Shown: piece by piece, positions 5,920 through 6,190 of the stretch | Layout of the letters: every line of letters starts with the position of its first letter | How positions within the stretch are numbered: the first letter of the stretch is position 1 | Source of the DNA: Gemmatimonadota bacterium | Lineage (GTDB): Bacteria; Gemmatimonadota; Gemmatimonadetes; Gemmatimonadales; GWC2-71-9 | DNA length: 6,190 nt | Reading direction: 5' to 3' | Assembly (NCBI GenBank): GCA_003220955.1 | Contig: QHTW01000169.1 | Coordinates: 1-6,190, forward strand | Made by a program: the position numbers and the translations under genes | The notes under the pieces: generated by a model | The model's input: the letters and a program-made list of their open reading frames with translations, nothing else | Databases searched by the model: none | What the model was told of the DNA's origin: nothing

Positions 5920-6190
5920 GACCTCTCACGTCTGCCCGTCGGCACGTCGGCACGTTCTAGCAATTCGGGCGCAATGACCAGGCGTACGGCACCAATCTCC
6001 ACGACCACGCGACCGTCAGAGCGACGCTCCACCACAACACCAACCTTCCCCTGGCCCGTACGCACGCGGTCACCGATTTTTAGCTCGGGCGCACCGGACA
6101 ACGTGCCGTCGTGCCGACGTGCCGACGTGGTCTTCTCTATCGCTTCCTCCACCATCCTGCGCGCCTCTTTCGCCGTTGCTTCCGTTACCG
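5916..6190 (-). CDS. mutS2: MutS2-family protein, C-terminal 90 residues (open at right edge)
   Basis: MutS2 proteins are dimeric ATPases acting on recombination intermediates and, in some bacteria, on collided ribosomes. Only the C-terminal end is here. The frame is open to the edge: VTEATAKEARRMVEEAIEKT is a charged helix like the end of the MutS2 coiled-coil/clamp region, followed by the KOW-like (SH3-type) segment LKIGDRVRTGQGKVGVVVE and GRVVVEIGAVRLVIAPELLE, which matches the domain before Smr in standard MutS2. The protein then stops after RADVPTGRRERS; no Smr domain (no LDLRG-type or HGxGxG-type motif) follows, and dnaG starts at once through an ATGA overlap. The family call rests on this short segment and is an inference; a different KOW-containing protein is possible. 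The ATG at 6155 is internal, not a start, as helix sequence continues upstream. Confidence 0.72.
   Translation of the reverse strand, partial: VTEATAKEARRMVEEAIEKTTSARRHDGTLSGAPELKIGDRVRTGQGKVGVVVERRSDGRVVVEIGAVRLVIAPELLERADVPTGRRERS
5937..5954. repeat. Left arm of an 18-bp perfect inverted repeat
   Basis: The sequence CGTCGGCACGTCGGCACG is the exact reverse complement of 6110-6127. It is made of two tandem copies of the 8-bp unit TCGGCACG (5939-5946 and 5947-5954). It encodes the MutS2 tail ERADVPTG shortly before the stop codon. Confidence 0.85.
6102..6129. repeat. Right arm: 8-bp tandem repeat, 3.5 units
   Basis: Units CGTGCCGT (6102-6109), CGTGCCGA (6110-6117), CGTGCCGA (6118-6125) and partial CGTG. 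Positions 6110-6127 pair perfectly with 5937-5954, leaving 155 nt between the arms. It encodes TTSARRHDGT, the linker between the MutS2 helix and its KOW-like domain. Confidence 0.85.

Noticed and set aside
5937..6127. CRISPR array or transcription terminator
   Set aside because: The repeat units are only 8 bp without spacers, the inverted arms are 155 bp apart inside a coding region, and no T-tract follows.

Overview
The window is a stretch of a high-GC bacterial chromosome read entirely from the minus strand. It holds one tightly packed housekeeping gene cluster, transcribed from right to left. In transcription order it contains: the 3' end of a MutS2-family gene (open at the right edge), dnaG (primase), a C4-type zinc-ribbon coiled-coil gene, recJ (single-strand exonuclease), rsmD (16S rRNA methyltransferase), a frame-broken coaD (phosphopantetheine adenylyltransferase) and the first ~277 codons of pta (phosphate acetyltransferase, open at the left edge). 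The flavour of the proteins (the THRNF version of the DnaG zinc finger, the compact RsmD with its VEHA and DTRRYGDTAITF segments, the gene order) makes me think of Gemmatimonadota or a relative. That is recollection and inference, not a measured assignment.

Layout. There is no intergenic DNA. All six junctions overlap: four are ATGA stop/start overlaps (mutS2-dnaG, zinc ribbon-recJ, rsmD-coaD, coaD-pta) and two are longer (17 nt for dnaG-zinc ribbon, 23 nt for recJ-rsmD). Only the zinc-ribbon gene has a strong Shine-Dalgarno sequence, so most starts probably depend on translational coupling. No promoter, terminator, RNA gene, mobile element or CRISPR array could be supported. No stretch of 300 bases lacks a gene; the leftmost 830 bases, which carry no closed reading frame, are pta running off the edge.

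How the genes fit together. MutS2, DnaG and RecJ act in replication, recombination and repair. RsmD modifies the small ribosomal subunit. CoaD and Pta join coenzyme A synthesis to acetyl-CoA/acetyl-phosphate exchange. The shared operon suggests growth-linked co-expression rather than one pathway.

What stands out. coaD has an out-of-frame internal gap: its two halves lie in different frames and about 11 residues of the family are missing. pta, just downstream, appears about 20 residues short near its N-terminus. The MutS2 protein ends right after its KOW-like domain, without the usual Smr nuclease domain, and that last domain is flanked by an 18-bp perfect inverted repeat built of an 8-bp unit. 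A separate 10-bp tandem repeat encodes a proline-rich linker in DnaG. I see no clear new multi-gene system; these lesions, repeats and the gene-overlap architecture are the points worth checking.
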